This document shows, piece after piece, positions 1-15,400 of a stretch of 64,000 bases of DNA. The first letter of the stretch is position 1. Every line of letters begins with the position of its first letter. Both the position numbers and the translations under genes were made by a program. The stretch is from Bimastos eiseni (lineage: Eukaryota; Annelida; Clitellata; Crassiclitellata; Lumbricidae). The stretch spans positions 5,680,000 to 5,743,999 of the forward strand of contig OY365822.1 of NCBI GenBank assembly GCA_959347315.1, in the 5' to 3' direction. The notes beneath the pieces are model-generated. The model was not told where the DNA came from. It ran no database searches and saw only the letters and a program-made list of their open reading frames with translations.

Positions 1-128
1 ATCAACACAACCAATAAATCAACACAATCAATCAATCAACACAATCAATCAATCAACACAATCAATCAATCAACACAATCAATCAATCAACACAATCAAT
101 CAATCAATCAATCAACACAATCAATCAA
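1..128. repeat. (ATCA/ACACA)n minisatellite
   Basis: About 17-20-bp units of ATCAATCA plus ACACA, cut by the window edge, just beyond UTP20 exon 32. Confidence 0.9.
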
Positions 129-159
129 TTGTGAGCTGCATTAATGAATTTACAAGGAC

Positions 160-407
160 CTGGTCCAGTACCCTGGCCATCGAGAGGTATCTTCCACATG
201 CTCCCTGGATCGATTGCCGGTCCCTTCTTCTCCCCTTCCTCTTCTTCCTCCTCCTCCTCCTCCTCCGTCAACAGATTCTCCACGATGTTCATCACGACGT
301 CCGTCACCGACGCCTCGACGTTCTTTGCCTCCAGAAGTCGAAGGACGAGCGGAAGCGGAATGACGCTTGGCTGACTAGGATTGCACTTCATGAGCAGAGG
401 GAAGTAC
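160..407 (-). CDS. UTP20: UTP20 exon 32 (low boundary approximate), last exon in the window
   Basis: Begins YFPLLMKCNPSQPSVIPLPL (vertebrate YFPLLAKQKPGHP) and includes MNIVENLLT, then a poly-Glu run from GAG/GAA codons (about 233-268). Candidate donors leave the low end at 160 or 172; without splicing the frame stops at about 126. Confidence 0.85.
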
Positions 408-3400
408 CTGGAAAACCAACCGTCACCTGGATTAACTACCGCACAGAAATACAAATTTATCATTACCATAACAGCGCCCACTCTTTATTTTCATCTTTTT
501 ATATCCAGACACAGCATATGTATAACAGCCAAATGAATTGATAGTAATTTGCTAGCTGTTAATTCTAATTAATTAAAAGAAAACAGCACTCTAACGATGG
601 TGCAGAGCAACTGGTGACTGAGTGAGACTCAAAGAACGACTTACCTGGGATTACTAGACCAGGTGAGACAGAGTCGGAGAAGTCCTGTTGGATTATGAAT
701 GCCTTCCAATGGCAACTTCTCAATCTAACGCAAAAAATTCAATGCTAATTAATGATAATCAACTAATTGATCAATAATTAATCAATCAATAAATGAAACT
801 TGATATAGTGCCTCTTCAAGAAATTTACTCAAAGGCAGTCAAAAGTTTCAGCTTAACAATACTCCTTAATCACAAACCTCATTAGCATCACCCATACTCA
901 ACGAACAGGGTGGTAAAGTAATTGCCCCAATCAACCCCGTTCCTTACAGGTTTGGCAGGCCGCCTGCCAAAAGCATCTCCAAGAGGCTGCCAGTGGTCAC
1001 TCATCCAATTATCTGAACACCATCTAGCTTTAAAGTATTTCCCCCTTTACAGTACACTCCAAGTTAACTTGGAGTGTACTGTACTCGTCCGTGCATTGTG
1101 CATCTATTAGCTTACAATGCACCCATCGAGTATAAACCCGTCCTAATTGCAATATAAAGATATTGTAGTTATAGGTTTGTAATAATGGCTTTCCATGTAA
1201 TAAATTAGGTTGTTTGTTGGGCGGACCGACTAAAGAACAACACATCAGCAACTCAGTTCATACTAAAAATAGCTGTGTCATTCTTTAGTAATTTCACTGG
1301 TTTGGGTCGTGAGCTCCACGGGTGAATTTAAGAGGTTCTTCAGAAATGTCAGCTAATAATTAAACTGACAGAATGATATGCTCAATATACCCACCTCCTA
1401 CTTCAAAACAAACAATGCCAACACTCTAAGAATGCTACAAATACCTTCAATCACTCTTCAGCTGATCATACTTTGGTAGTGTCAGTCCAAAACTGAAAAA
1501 AGTAGGAGGGTAATGTTAAGGACACAGTGTGGGTAAACATAAGCAGATGCAGTCCATGTAAGACGGTGTAGAGAAACCAACCTGTGGCCACACAAGTGCA
1601 TCGAAGAGTGCATCCAATTCACCAACGCTCCATTGATACTTGTCGAATTGATTGAAAAACTAAAACGGACGAAGTACTAATTGTTATTTCACTTCAACAA
1701 CCAATAAAACAATACAGATATGATGATATTCTCATGCAATGTAATGTAATCAAGCATTTATATAGCGTCCCTTCAATATATCTATGCAGACTCTCTGTGC
1801 TGGCTTAAATAATGTTAAATCTCATAGTGAACAACGAAAAACATCATCACCAGCTTATGACTTTATAATCAGTCCACGACTTTGTGAGCAGGTCAGTCCC
1901 AGACTTTGTTATCAGCCCCGACTATGTTGCCAGTCCACAACTTTGTTATCTGTCCACGACTTTTGTTACCAGTCCACAACTTTGTTATCCATCCACGACA
2001 GATTAGATAAGCTCTTGATCCAGGAACTGTGCCTCGGTTAACATTAACACTAAAGTACTTTCACATAATCAATCTGTAATCAAACTGTATATCATACTAG
2101 AACAGTTTGAGAAAAAAAAATATTCAATGTACTGATGTATAAATAACACCAATAGCACCAACACCATCAGTGGGCCAGTCACAAATGACATATTTAAAGC
2201 AATAGATCATGGAAATTCACACCTCGTTGATCCGTGCCAGGACTGCATTCCGGATCGTTTTCAGGAGGGCAATAGACTTTGGTGCAAGCTCACTTCGCTT
2301 TGACAGAAGCGCAGCAGAGTACGCGCCCAAACCAACGATCAGCTGGATCAGCCTTGGAACGTAGAGATCAATGATGTTTCCTAACTTCAGGAAGATCATC
2401 TCAACGCTCGTTAGGATGCTACGAATATCAGAACATCACAGACGAATCATACAAACTATTAGAACAAACAGCCACCACTTACATCTAACAAAAACATTGG
2501 TACTTATAATTATATTAATACCAATTGGTAATTGTAATAAAAGACCTATATAGCGCCACTCGATATCAGAGGCGCTCACAACTCAACACATAGCCAAACG
2601 GAGAACAGGAAAGTCTTCAGGTGCGTCCGGAAGGTAGCAGGGGGAAGAAACAGCAGCTCCTCCCAAAGAGGAAGGGGTAGCGGTTCTATAACTTCTATAG
2701 AGCCAGTGCATAACTGATGGTATGGATACACGCTTGTGCGTGGGCCCACCACTGGTGACTCTTTCAACTTACTGTGCATAGTTTTGCTAACAGATGTAAA
2801 ATATACATTAGAAATGAATTGTGCATCACATAGACTAGCGCAGACTAGATTTCTTGAAGATGCGCAATATCCAGTTTCATTGATTGATTGATTGATTGAA
2901 AAGAGTGTCGAGGTGTCAGTGTCTGTGTATCTACTTTGACATTGTCATTATGGAAAGCATTTCTACAACATTTTGATCAAAGTGTCAGCAGACTTTAAAA
3001 TGTAAACAAAATCAAGAAAATATCATAAACAGAGACAAAATTGCTACAGGAGCAACTCAATCAATCATCAATTTTCGTTTAATCATAGATCATGCAGACA
3101 AAATCACAGCTTGTTAAATCATTCAAACTAAGTACAGATTAATATGTAGCCATTTAGTGACCTCCCCTAAACAGAGGATTAGTTAGTTTGAAGTTTCAAT
3201 AGAAGAGTTTTGTCAGTATACATTTTTTTATAAGACACAGGTATAACATTTCAATGAAACAGTCAATTGTGTGAATCGAATCGCGCATGGCGTCCATCTT
3301 GATAAATGATCCATGCCTCTAACGTTTCACAAAGTTTTCTGTCTCTCTGTTGTTTTGACCTCATCGTGCTAGTCTCAGACATGACGAAGTGCAAATCGCT

Positions 3401-6400
3401 TCAACAGAGATCGCTACTTACAACCAAAACTGTTTTGATTTACCTTTGCTGCTTTCGAAGAGGAATTGCCTTAGAAACGTCAACTGTGGTCACAATTTCT
3501 TTCACCTTTTCACTCAGATCATCTAATAAATAAATTAACCACAACCAAATGTTTTTATTAGCCATTTCAAATGATTGAACACAAGAATAAGAATGCATGA
3601 GAAAATAAGACGGATGATAGGGAAAGTAAACATAATCTAGGTCAAAGGGCACAACTGTATCATCATTTAGTAATTAGATGGGTACACAGACAGCAATTGA
3701 AACAAAACAAACTGGATTGACTGGCAAACGGAATCAGTTCAGAGTTTGAAAATGCACTTCAGTAATTATTATTATTATCCAGAATTTAACTTGTGATCAT
3801 AAATCCTACTGCATGCCTTCTCATAACTCTCACTACTCCAAGCGAGTGTTCATCATGTTATCATGTTTGTTTTGCAATTGCACATTCTTCGATTGTTCGT
3901 ATAATGATGTTTCGGCAGTGCGTTTGCAGACGGTTCAACAAAGTAAATAATTGTTTTTTACTTACTTACTTGTACTGATAATCGATAAACATGCATACTC
4001 AACAACCAAAGATGCAACATACTTGCTCAACATACTCAAACATACGTCGTCAACATACTCAAACATACTTCTTCAACATACTCTAACATACTTCCTCGAA
4101 ATACTTTAACATACTTGCCTCGCTATACTTGCCTCAACATACATACTCGCTCTACAACGAGGGCATAGGAAAGCCCTTATTAAGCAATGAACAGGAAAAG
4201 GTCAATAATGTCTTATCATGAAAAGAAGGGCAGTTGATGAACTTAGAACATGAACCTGTGAAGAACTTGGAGAATGGTTGTAAGATGAGATCCAGGAAAT
4301 GGTTGATCTCTTCTGGACGTGAATTCGCCAGAAACGCAAGAACGACGTTCTTCCTCGCCTGACCCTGAGTCCTCCCGTTTGCGTCTTTGCCCAGCTTCAG
4401 CCTCATCTTCCCATAAAGAATCCTTTGGAAAAGAAAAACGAGTGTTACTTCCAGGGCATAACCGGAAATCGCCTCGAACGTTCGCCTCGGCCGAACATAC
4501 CGTTTTTCGGGACTATGCTGGGCATACTAAAAAACTCAAATCCTTAGTAACTAACACTAACAGCTCTACCACAGTGCACATGTGTTAAACGCAAAGGTCA
4601 AGGTCAGAACAAAGGCTAAAAATCTCTGGAATGCAAGATGTCGATCAGCGGGACAGGGTTGCACGGTAACACACTGGCACGAAGATCAGAGTGAGGGTCC
4701 CATAAGGCTGACTCGACCTTCCACTCCCTAGGGGCCACTGCAAAACTGGCAGCAGGACAGATGGGCATCTTGTTGGCTGCCAATACAGTCAAACTCAACT
4801 TCTCTTAAACAAGTTATCATATGTAATAACTATATCCAGTAATCTTACTGCATACTCGTCAGTTTGAATTAATAAATGAAATATTATCACTAGGGTAGCT
4901 GAAAGTTAGAGCATTGTTTACCTCATAAGTATCGGAATCAAATCGTTCCGATGCTCAGCATTTATTACTTGTGACTCTGCGTTTATGCTGAAAAGAACGA
5001 CCTCATTCCGGAACGTCTTCTCACTGATCAGACGCTCAAAGTTCTCCCTAGTTAGAGCAACAAAAAATAACATCAATCAATCAATCAATTTAATCAATCA
5101 ATCAACTAATGTGGACTTAATATAACGCCCCTTCAAGATATAAATTCAAATTAATGAACAATCGTAGTGGTAGGCTTTCATGACATTCCACAAAGGTAGG
5201 TTAGTTAATGTGAGCTTAATTAAGACCACTGGGCAGCTAATAGTCGTAGGTGGTACAGCGCAGAAAAGTGTTGGTTCATTTATAAAATTAATTCGTTCAC
5301 ACCGTTCAGTAATTCGTTCACAACAAGTTGTTAATTATTCACACCAGTCAGCTATTGACACCAGTCAGTAATTCATTCACACAATTCAGTCATTCAATCT
5401 CACAATTAAGTATTGCGCTTGCACAATTCATTCACATCTTTCAGTACTTCATTCACATATTTTCATAATTTATTCACACCATTACATCATTCATTCACAC
5501 CATTCGATAATTCATTTGCATCATTCATTCACTCACTCACTCACACATTCATAGCATCTTTAACTCTATATAAACTTCTAGTCCAGAATCTTCACAGCTC
5601 AACTCTGCTTCCAACCTCTACCGCCCTGCATAACTCAATACTTAGAGCTTCATTGTTTCCCGAGCCATTTTAGGCAAGCATACTCGATCTAAAATGTAGA
5701 GAACTACAAAGCTAGCAATTGTACCTGTAGGGAATGAGGTACTTTGGCTTGTAAGTCATTATGCAATCAAAGGCAGCCTTCTGAACGACTGGCGACTGGT
5801 GCTTCAATAACTGCAAAACAACAGAAATTGTAATCAAGCACATTTATATAGCACCACCTCTCAAGGAGCACAACAAATCAGAGGCAGGAACGGTGACGCG
5901 AGTGCTCAAAGTGCCTTGCTTAATATTTATCGTGCTAAAAGCTGAAACAGGCGAAATAGGTAAAAATATACATATTGTTTTATATCATATTTAAAAAAAG
6001 TCGCTTTCAATGTTTACAGTCAAGTATGTTGAATTCAAAGTTTAGTCGCCTAAAATGGCTAACATCTATAGGCAAAACGTCTAGATTGAGCAGTAGTGTC
6101 TGTGCAAGCAGGGGCAATGAGCAAACCACAATATTGTAACTGCACTACATAGAAATCATTAAATAATACACAGTTTTGTTAAAGTTTCGACTTGTGCAGG
6201 ATACTCGAGGCTGGAAGACGAGCTGAGAAGATTTTGGACAAGGTATCAATATAGATGCACTCAAAAGGGAAGAAGGGAAGTTGTTCCCAAAATACGGAAC
6301 AGTGCTTCCATCTGGCCATACACACTTAATTGATTTCACCCGTTGATCATGGAGAGCGAGCAACTCCGGAAAATTCTGCAAACATAAAGGTAATATACAA

Positions 6401-9400
6401 CTTACGTCGAGGTAGAATTCAAGAAGCCTCGGTGCCTGAGGAAGAGATTTTCCATCGTGAAAAAGCGCAAACAGGTTCAGATGGACCACGAGAATCCTGT
6501 TTAGGAAAAAGTTCACCCGCAGCATAAACTCGTCGGCAGATATCACGTAACTCGTCATCAGAGCAGTTTATGAAACCTCTTCAGTGTTGATCTTAGACCA
6601 ACAATTAATGCAATACAGGTTGCAAATACAAAACTATTGTTATTTGATATCGCCATTGTTACAGTTTAGCTCAGAAGTGCACACACGCCTTCATGGTGCA
6701 ACTGTAATTGTAATGAAAAGCAATTATTGCGCACAAGGGACTTGCTCAAGGTCCTATAAAGTGACTCCTCGAACGAGGGGCGAACCCACTCACTCAGTGT
6801 ACACTGAGCGTCACGGGCTGACCACTCCAACCAATCAGCCAACATGCCACAATTAAACCACGAGCGTTTAATAAGATCGACTGAAAAGCAACGTCATCAA
6901 AGTATCAAAATTAAAAATTCTACATATGCAAAAATTCACGTTTAAATATCTGATCGACGACTCAAAACCTTAGATATGTAATTTTTATTATCTTATTAGT
7001 ATATCCATTATTTTAATCAATGAATTAATAATAAACTAATGCAAACCACAATTAAAAATGAAGAAAAGAAGATACATAAGTCAGTAAATGAATACATATA
7101 TAGATTCCTGTGACAAAGTGGACTCATAATAAAACTTTGATTTCTTTGGTATCGAATATTTGCTCGTGAAACTAGGGTGCTGTAGGTTTCAAACTCCAAA
7201 GGCAGACCTGTCCAAGGTTCTTTTCCCAATCCTCTGTTGAACCGGTTTGGCATTTTTCCGCCTGCCTTCCTTCTCTGGATTTGCAGTTTCTCCAATTTCC
7301 ATTGGTTCCTCCTCCGCTTCGTCCTCTCCCTCGTCGTCTTCGTTTGCGGACGGAAGCCGCAGATCCTGGGTTCCAGCGGAAGTGACGTCATGAGAGTGCA
7401 GCAGGTATTCATTTCTGAAGTAGAGATTCAATGTTTAACAATCAGTTTGCATTGCATTTAAAAATTTCCAAAATGACCAATCACAGGCTCCCAGTGCAGA
7501 CCAATCAGAGGCACTTCCAGTGCAAACCAATCAGAAGCAGTCAACAGAATTCAAGCTGCATCTTGAAATATCTCCTTTCTTCGCTACACCATATTTTCCT
7601 GTCGCACCTATGTCTATTTCTACCACTTTGAAACCTTAATTTTCTCTAGGGCAAATCACACTGGAAGCACGTCCAAAGGGTGTATAGTAGCAGTGAGCGC
7701 CTCTGATATGAGTGGCGCTATAGAAGTTTACCAATACAGTTACAAAATTACGATTACTGGTAATCTCAGTTTAGTGACACTGTGATAGCAAAGATCACTA
7801 GTGTCGCCTTCCTCCTTTATCCAGACTTGGGACTGGCACTGCCAAAGAGCGAGCTGTTTTTCTCAAGGGCGCATGGGTGTCATAAGCTCTTATACAATAC
7901 AATACAATACAAAATATCTGTCTATGTCATCGAATACCACACAATGCTGACAGAATCAACAGACCACGCACCGCAATGCGATCCACCTCATTCACTTACT
8001 CCAGGAACTGGAAGAAGATTGGAATGATGATCCTTGATCGCGGTTCGCAGACGTGCGGAAAGCTCTGCATGGTCGTCCACAGCCGGTCTCTGAAACCAGA
8101 GAAGTTGATCCGGTCGTTCCGCCTCCGTTCCGAATTCTTCAGCCAGAATTGGCCAAACAACTGCGACAACGACCCGTCTGTTGCCGACGGACTACCATCG
8201 TTGTTGCTTCCAACGCTATCTTGCTCATCCTCTAGAAAGACAATGCATTATTATAATTAATATCTGTAAAGTCAATTGCACATTTTCTTCTCCTCATTAA
8301 TCACCAATTTCCAATTACTCAATCGCAAATTTGTAATTGTGTGTAAGCATTACTTTCATTAAGTTGGTTGCTGTTCTTTGTTGCTACTCTTTGTGTTCCA
8401 ATCTGCGAAATTGTAATTCATTCATTTATTCAGAAGATTTATATAGCATTCCCTTCACGGAGCGATCCCGACCCCGGCATGGCCGAGAAGAACAGTTTTA
8501 AGGCGAGAATAAATGAGTCTGTGAGTGGACTCTGGGCAACAAGCGCAATGCCAACATAAACAATAATTTGCATGTACTTTATTAAAACTCAAAAAACAAT
8601 AAACAAACAAAACAACCATGCTTAATTAATGAATAAACACGCAATTCCTCATAGTATTACAAACTAATAATTTGTATCAATCAATGAAGTTTAATATAGC
8701 ATCTCTTCAAGCAATCTACTTGTAGGCGCTCCCAGTCCAACCTCGGCCAAATAAGACAGATTTTAGAGTGAAATAAAAAAATGGGTAGAGTTATTAGGCA
8801 AGACCCAAAGATTCAATGTATGCAGTCAATTAAAACTCAATAAACAAACAGAACAAAAAGACTTAATTACCGAAGTACACACAATCCCTTATGGAAATCT
8901 TTCCTATGATTACTCGACAGACTGTGCTAAGGCAACGTACCTGTCACGCGAACAGCACACGTTAGATGTCTGGTAAAAGCCTCCCAGAAGATGTCGAGCT
9001 TCATTCCGATGGCGTAAGACTTGATCAGCTCAGAGATGTTCTTCCAAAGAGGCTCACAGTTCAGGTGCAGTTGGCCAACAAGATAATCCAAAGGCACCTA
9101 CAGCAAACACACTGTGCGATTCAGTTTTGTCTCAGATAATAGATGACTGATCTTAGCTACATCAGTGTTCATGATAACTAGATAACTATTCATAGCCAAC
9201 TACTACTCATGACCAATTACTACTCATGATCAATCACTGCTCATGACAAATCACTACTCATGACCAATCACTACCCATGGCCAACTACTACTCAAGACCA
9301 ATTACTACTCATGATCAATCACTGCTCATGACAAATCACAACTCATGACTAATCACTACTCATGGCCAACTACTACTCAAGACCAATTACTACTCATGAC

Positions 9401-12400
9401 CAATTACTACTCATGACCAATTACTACTCATGACCAATTACAACTCATGATCAATTCCTACTCATAATCAATTCCTACTCATGATCAATCATTGCTCATG
9501 ATCAATCATTGCTCATGACAAATCACTACTCATGACCAATCACTACTCAAGACCAATTGCAACTCATGATCAATTACTGATCATGACTAAATACTTAGTA
9601 TTCATGATCAAAGACTACTTGTGACCAATTACTGCACATGACCAATTACTGCTCATGACCAATTACTGCTCATGACCAATAACTGAATACTATTCATGAC
9701 CAAACAATACTCATGACTGATTACTGCCCATGACAGTTTATTGATCAAGTGAAATAACCACAGAAAATGAAACCGAGCCCACCTTCTCCGAGATGCCAGT
9801 CGGGAGTCGATTGACGGCAAATTCACAGTTGAGTTTATTCAGCTGGACGAGTTTATCCCTGTATCTCTGGAAAGAGGCTGGAATGAGTTCTGCATCCAGA
9901 CCGATCTGGAAGACATTTCTTAAGTCACCCGTCTACAACAAAACACATACATTTGGTCTTACATCAGAGCAGGTGGGACAGATATAATCTCAAACTACAT
10001 TTCTCGTCCAGCAGGGATTCTAAACTCCGACCTCTTGACTGATGGTCAAGAAACTGAAACACTACCAAGCACCATGAGCATAACAGACACATGTGTGGCA
10101 CAGTGGCCGATCGGTTAGAGCGGTCGGCCCATAACGCTCAGTGTGCGCCGAGTGAGCGGGTTCGACCCTCATCTGTGTGGAGACCCTAAACAAATCCTTT
10201 GCAAACAATTGCTCAGCATTACAACTGTAATTGTGCGATCAAGGCATGTGCGCTTCTTAGCAAAAAATGCTGGAAGAAGGGCATTATCAAATTTCAGAAA
10301 AAAATTATTAAATAAGCCTAATCAAAGTAAGACAGCAGACACTAGATGTAAAAAAAAGCATACCTGATTAGCAGAAACCTCGAGTTGAAATCGACTCAGG
10401 ATATGAAGCGTCAGCCGACGAAGCTAACACAGAAAGCAAATCTGCTTTTTTATTTTTGCTTCATCAAATCACAGTATGATTACCTGCCACAGTACTAGCA
10501 CAAGTTTGACATGAGCCGAATTTAACTGTATTGTATCTGCAGTACTGCCCATTTTTCCAATGCCACCTAGCAAATGAAAGGATGTCAACCTCATGGGGTT
10601 AGCGGGTACAGAATCCGTGTCCCTCTGATCCTCCTGTGCATTGCCGATTGCAGTACAATTATGGGCATTTTCACAAGTACCCATTCAAAACTCTACTGCT
10701 CGGGTACCCGGCTGTCATTGGTTACCCGTTGACAGCTCTACGGGCAGAGTGCCCTGTTCAGAGCCAAACCCAGCACGCACGGCCATGAGAGAAGAAATAG
10801 GTTTTGGGTAAAGCAGTAGTAAGCAGCAATGATGGCTTACAGCAGATGTGGAGCACCGACATGCCAGTCGGTGGAAAGAAATCAATATTTCTTTGACCAG
10901 AATTTGACCAGAATGACTAGAATGTCTTTGGTCAGATTATCATTTCGATTTGTGACTTTTCTTAAATGAAATGTTATGTTTAGTATATAAATCAATGAGC
11001 CATATGCTAAAATTAGCAAAACACAAAACTATCGAGAAAAACATAAACCAATCTAATTTTCACCTTCATAACATTCGCTACGCACATTCACGCGCATGAA
11101 GACCACACAAAAATGCAAGCATATATTCTGGTCAAATGCGCACACACATATCAGTAGCCTATAGAAATACCTGTGAATATGGAGACGAGAGATTTGCTTC
11201 AAGAAGAAGAAAGACTTTGTCAAACTCTTCCTTAGTCAGGAGATCAGATTTCTTGTTTTCCTCTGCACAAGTCAGATAGAATCCAACGACACAAAGACTG
11301 TCTTCATTCTGTGCATACTTACTAAAATACAAACCATATACTTTATCAACCTATAAAACTACTATTCTGCATCAACCAAGAACACTACTATACAGAATCA
11401 ACCAAGAAAACTACTATACTGCATCAACCAAGAAACCATCTTACTCTTCCAGCAAAGGAAGGACACAATAATACCTTATAAAGCAAGAAAACTACTATAC
11501 TTTTAGAGTCAAGAAAGCTACCATACTTTATCTATCCACAAACAACTATACTTTTTCAATCAAGAAAACTATCATACTTTATGAAACAAGAAAACAACTA
11601 AACTTTATGTACCCAGAAAACTACAATACTATATCTACCCAGAAAACTACTCCACTTTTTCAACGCCCAAGAAAGCTTTTATACTTTATCGACCGAGAAA
11701 AAACTACTAGACTTTATTGTACAATAATTTTTTTTAAATATTAACAGAAATTACACTGCAAAGAATATTAGAATTATTGCAATTAGACTTCAATAACGAA
11801 TAATAATTCTGATTAATTACTTGATACATAGAAGAATTGGTGAGTTTATGACGTCAGCTACCTGAGAAGTATGGATGGAATATCGTGTGGCAGATGTACC
11901 ATCAGCTGGTCATATTCCACTAGATAGGCCAGCGTTACCAAGGTCTCTCGTAAAAGATTTAGCAGCTGAACGGTATCTGCAGATGGTACACATTGCAAAT
12001 ATCAAAAACAAGGAATCTGTTCGGCGATTTCTGTAGTTTGCTTGCATTAAATCTGCTCACCATTTTGTGAAATCATGCTCTAGTGCCAGAAATATGATTT
12101 CAAGTGAGTTCAGATGAATTACCCATAAAGTGCTATGCAGCGGTGTAGCGGTATAAAGGCTTGCAAGGTAATAAGGGGTAAATATTACGTCTATCATAAA
12201 TAAAGTAAGCAATTAGGTGGATAAACCAATGATTTCTAAATGGTCACTCTTATCTGTCTAGACCAATAGTTTACAAACCACTTTATCGTTTACATGAGCA
12301 TAACTTCCACCAATTAGGGGCAGTAAAGTTTCTGTTTAACTGAAATTCTATAAAATAAAGAAATGAGTGCAAACATCTTATGGCTTAACTTCCATGAACT

Positions 12401-15400
12401 AAAGAATAGTATTATTTGTTCTACCCTGGCTTGCGGCTGGCACATCTACAGCATTTCGTAGAAGGTTCTGCATGAGTCTTGGCAATATCTCCACACTGAT
12501 GGTTCGGTTGACGGGTCTGGAAAAAAAATCTAACAATGAAGGTTCACAAGACTATGAGGAGAATGTTATATCTGCTAAGAAGGAGAATGTGTGTATATGT
12601 GAAGAAATAGGAGGCATATCTACACAGATAGATAGAAAAGTCATATCTATTAAGGAGAATGTGTATCTGCTAATAAGAAGGCATACCTGCCTGTGATGAA
12701 AAGGCATATATGCTGCAAATGATGAGAAGGCATTTCTGTTAATGATGAGAAAGCATATGTGCTACCAAGGGGAAGGCATATCTGCTAATGATGAGAATGC
12801 ATATCTGCTCATTATTGATGAGAAGGCAAATCTGCTAATGATGAGAAGGCAAATCTGCTAATGACGAGAAGGCATATCTGCTCATTATTGATGAGAAGGT
12901 GCCTACCTGAGATGAGAGGGTGCCTACCTGAGATGAGGAAGGCAACGTATCATTGCCCACAGTTCCGGCAAATCAGATCCTGAATTCAGATCCCTCCTTG
13001 AGAAATCATCAAGCTTCGTAATGACCCAAGCGATAAACTTCGGAGCCGTCTCTTTTCCACTACAGAATCAATCGAATATTCAATTCAAACAGCAAACACA
13101 GGCAATCGAAACTCAAATTCTGAAGTGAAAATCAACGTGCAAAGAACATCAACGTCTACAAAACAGACAAGTTGTGTTGTAATGTAATTGAGCATTTACA
13201 TAGTGCCCCTTCAAGATATTACTTATTGTTTCTGACTGGCTGATCTACAAACCATCATCTGTTGGAAAGCAGGCTGCATCTGGAATATGCAGGTCTCCTC
13301 TCGGACTAAATTAACGGTCTCTCCATTTGCTAACAGACGTATTTTACACGTTCCCTATGACATTTACCACCAATTAGGCAAGTAAATATTTTGGAGGACG
13401 TTATATTAATGCTCGATTACATTACATTACGGTCTTCATGACTCTCCAACCTAAAGAGAAATCTTACTTATCTTGCAATCCACTGACGGCTCTCAATGTT
13501 TGCCTGGCATTAATCTGCACTCTGAACTTTAAAAAGAGGAGGCAACATCAATACATCACAATCAAGACTTTGCAATCAATACGTCGCAATCGAGACTTTT
13601 CAATCAATACATTGCATTCAATAAACTGCAATCAAGACTTTGCAATCAATACCTTGGAATCAACACTTTGCAATACACTGCTCATTTCCAGTTGACAGAG
13701 CCCAACAAATTTACTTCGTGCCATAGATAGCGAGTGAAATTCACGAACTCACCCAGCACTGAAATTGAGCACGTAGGGCCGGAGCGCTCTCAGACCACCG
13801 ACATCAACCAATTCCGGCAATTTGTGCGCCAAAAGATTGCTCACCAGGAGCAGAACGTCGCTCGGCGACTCCAACTTCGATGCATACTCCACGAGGTAGA
13901 ACAACGCATCCTATTTACATAAGAAAACATCGATACATTTACTGTCATAAGCATGATTACGTTACACTGTCGTTTCTTTTGCTGTGTTTTGTCAGTGGAC
14001 AATAAAAATAAAGAAAATTATTGATTGCTATTGATAAACAAATGCAAAACACTAATTTTAAATTGAAGGTGGTGAAACGAATGAATGTAAATGCCAGAAA
14101 TCGTTGCATAAGACATCCAAAGAACCATCCACAAGGGTCGTCATGGCTTTGAATGCTTGACTGGAGACATAATATTGCTAACTGTGGGACTGGCAGTTAA
14201 TAAATTAGAGCTGTGCTGTCCAACCCTAGTGACACCCACCACCCTGGCCACCGAATAAAGTATTCTTGAAGCCGTGGGCCGCACCAGTAAGTTCAGCGAC
14301 TAAGATTTATTGAAAATTGTTAACTGCACAAAAATTTATTATGAAATAATCCCAACGCAAAATCGCAAGTATGTATGACATGATGCGCCTTTGTGAGGTT
14401 CTTATATATGGCCACATACATACATACATACATACATACATACATACATACATACATCCAATAACTTCCACGTGAATAGCTTCACAAACACCGAGCAAAA
14501 TTTCATAACTATTATATCATTTATAATAATTATTATAATTATAAGGAATGAGGTAGATTTGCAAAGTGGTTGACCTACTTCATTGTATGATAATAATAAT
14601 AATATTAATTGGATATATATATTACCTTTATATCGGTCGTTTATGACAAAAAGTCTGAGAAGATATTACGGAGAGAGATGATAGCTAAGAATCAAAAGCT
14701 GTGTCACAAACCTTCTCCAAGCAAGGCAGTTCATGCAGTTCCTCTATGAAGCTCCTTAACTGACTGTACGAGTATTGACTTCGAAACACCTGCAAACAAA
14801 ACAGCATTTAATGACCAGGCTAACCATTACACCAACAAAGAAACACAACATAAGACATAGACCAATCACAAAGTAACACAGCATAAGACATAGACCAATC
14901 ACAAAGTAACACAGCATAAGACATAGACCAATCACAAAGAAACACAGCATAAGACATCGACCAATCACAAAATAACACAGCATACGACGTCGACCAATCA
15001 CAAAGTAACACAGCATAAGACATAGACCAATCACAAAGAAACACAGCATAAGACATCGACCAATCACAAAATAACACAGCATACGACGTCGACCAATCAC
15101 AAAGTAACACAGCATAAGACATCGACCAATCACAAAATAACACAGCATACAACATCGACCAATCACAAAGTAACACAGCATATGACATCGACCAATCACA
15201 AAATAACACAGCATACGACATCGACCAATCACAAAGTAACACAGCATAAGACATTGACCAATCACAAAGTAACACAGCATGAGACATCGACCAATCACAA
15301 AGAAACACAGCATAAGACATCGACCAATCACAAAGTAACACAGCATAAGACATCGACCAATCACAAAGTAACACAGCATATGACATCGACCAATCACAAA

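Noticed and set aside
4152..4255. Unspliced C-terminal extension of UTP20 exon 27 (GSCSKFINCP...)
   Set aside because: It runs to a stop, whereas splicing at ACAG/GTTCAT joins exon 28 in phase and continues the family alignment.
9176..9735. CRISPR-like array
   Set aside because: Units are contiguous with no unique spacers and the context is an animal intron.
10092..10170. tRNA gene
   Set aside because: A and B boxes are present but there is no paired acceptor stem; multiple diverged copies with a common body make it a SINE head.
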